Assembly: GCA_036675815.1 (NCBI GenBank)
Contig: JAKFEE010000050.1
Coordinates: 1-64,000, forward strand
Length of the DNA stretch: 64,000 nt
Reading direction: 5' to 3'
Source of the DNA: JAKFEE01 sp036675815
GTDB lineage: Bacteria > Pseudomonadota > Alphaproteobacteria > Rhodospirillales > Magnetospirillaceae
The notes under the pieces are model-generated. The model was not told the origin of the DNA, made no database searches, and was given only the letters and a program-made list of their open reading frames with translations. This document shows, piece by piece, positions 63,863-64,000 of this stretch; position 1 is the first letter of the stretch, and the number at the start of each line of letters is the position of its first letter. The position numbers and the translations under genes were made by a program.

Positions 63863-64000
63863 ATGAATACCGAGCCGCAGCGCCTGGTGGAACTGGAGCC
63901 GGCCGAGGTGGAGGCGCGGTTGCGCGCCGGCACCGCCGTGCTGGTCGACGTGCGCGAAGCCCATGAATTCGCCGACGAGCGCATCACCGGCGCCGTGTCG
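63863..64000 (+). CDS. Rhodanese-domain protein, partial at the right edge
   Basis: The first 46 residues of a rhodanese-like domain: LVELEPAEVEARLRAGTAVL then VDVREAHEFADERITGAVS, the strand-helix pattern in which VDVRExxEFxxxHIxGAxx precedes the catalytic loop. The active-site cysteine lies beyond the window, so sulfurtransferase activity cannot be judged. CAGGAGGGG precedes the ATG at 63863. Confidence 0.85.
   Translation, partial: MNTEPQRLVELEPAEVEARLRAGTAVLVDVREAHEFADERITGAVS

Overview
The window is a GC-rich chromosomal segment of an alphaproteobacterium, most likely Rhodospirillales-like. The case rests on gene content: an ATP12-type F1 assembly chaperone (limited to alphaproteobacteria and mitochondria), a complete aapJQMP amino-acid importer, the trpG-trpD-trpC-moaC-moeA order, pdxH/DnaJ/fabI/aroC clustering, and dense hairpin repeats of the kind common in this class. 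The lineage call is inference; no rRNA is present.

Layout. 1-4212: a partial membrane protein, a vapBC pair, a VOC protein, an exported protein, three tRNAs (Asn, Thr, Asp), and a RHH antitoxin with a truncated acetyltransferase toxin. 3814-6791: cueR and copA behind a recognisable CueR promoter. 6959-11144: tryptophan (trpGDC) and molybdenum cofactor (moaC, moeA) genes. 11357-18193: a Lrp regulator divergent from an indolepyruvate ferredoxin oxidoreductase, a TrpB2-like enzyme and a HisC-like aminotransferase. 19160-23221: propionyl-CoA carboxylase, with a GxxExxY gene bounded by inverted repeats lodged between its subunits. 23454-29217: ATP12, AsmA, HAD, RluC, CrcB and a PIN/AbrB pair in tightly overlapping operons. 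29287-33783: an Xre/RES pair, a MaoC hydratase, RarA and a cation/proton antiporter. 33839-40226: two DegP proteases and a two-component system. 40458-44568: the aap importer. 44614-46360: a frameshifted HicB gene and an MFS transporter. 46508-50207: a compositionally different island with a tyrosine recombinase remnant and a two-gene ATPase system that resembles a defence module. 50208-56389: a saccharopine dehydrogenase-like protein and a TonB receptor / BNR-repeat / thioredoxin / TonB cluster. 56564-63049: CDF transporter, pdxH, glycine-zipper lipoprotein, DnaJ-like protein, YihY, fabI and aroC. The right end holds broken tumE/tumA genes and a partial rhodanese.

Two themes stand out. First, three families of extragenic hairpin repeats recur between genes, one with compensatory base changes. 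Second, toxin-antitoxin genes are numerous and many are broken: truncated TacT-like, frameshifted HicB, a HigA N-terminal fragment, a frameshifted DUF5397-like gene and degraded TumE/TumA. The best candidate for an undescribed system is the DUF3696-type ATPase plus its unrecognised 348-residue partner at 46990-49893.
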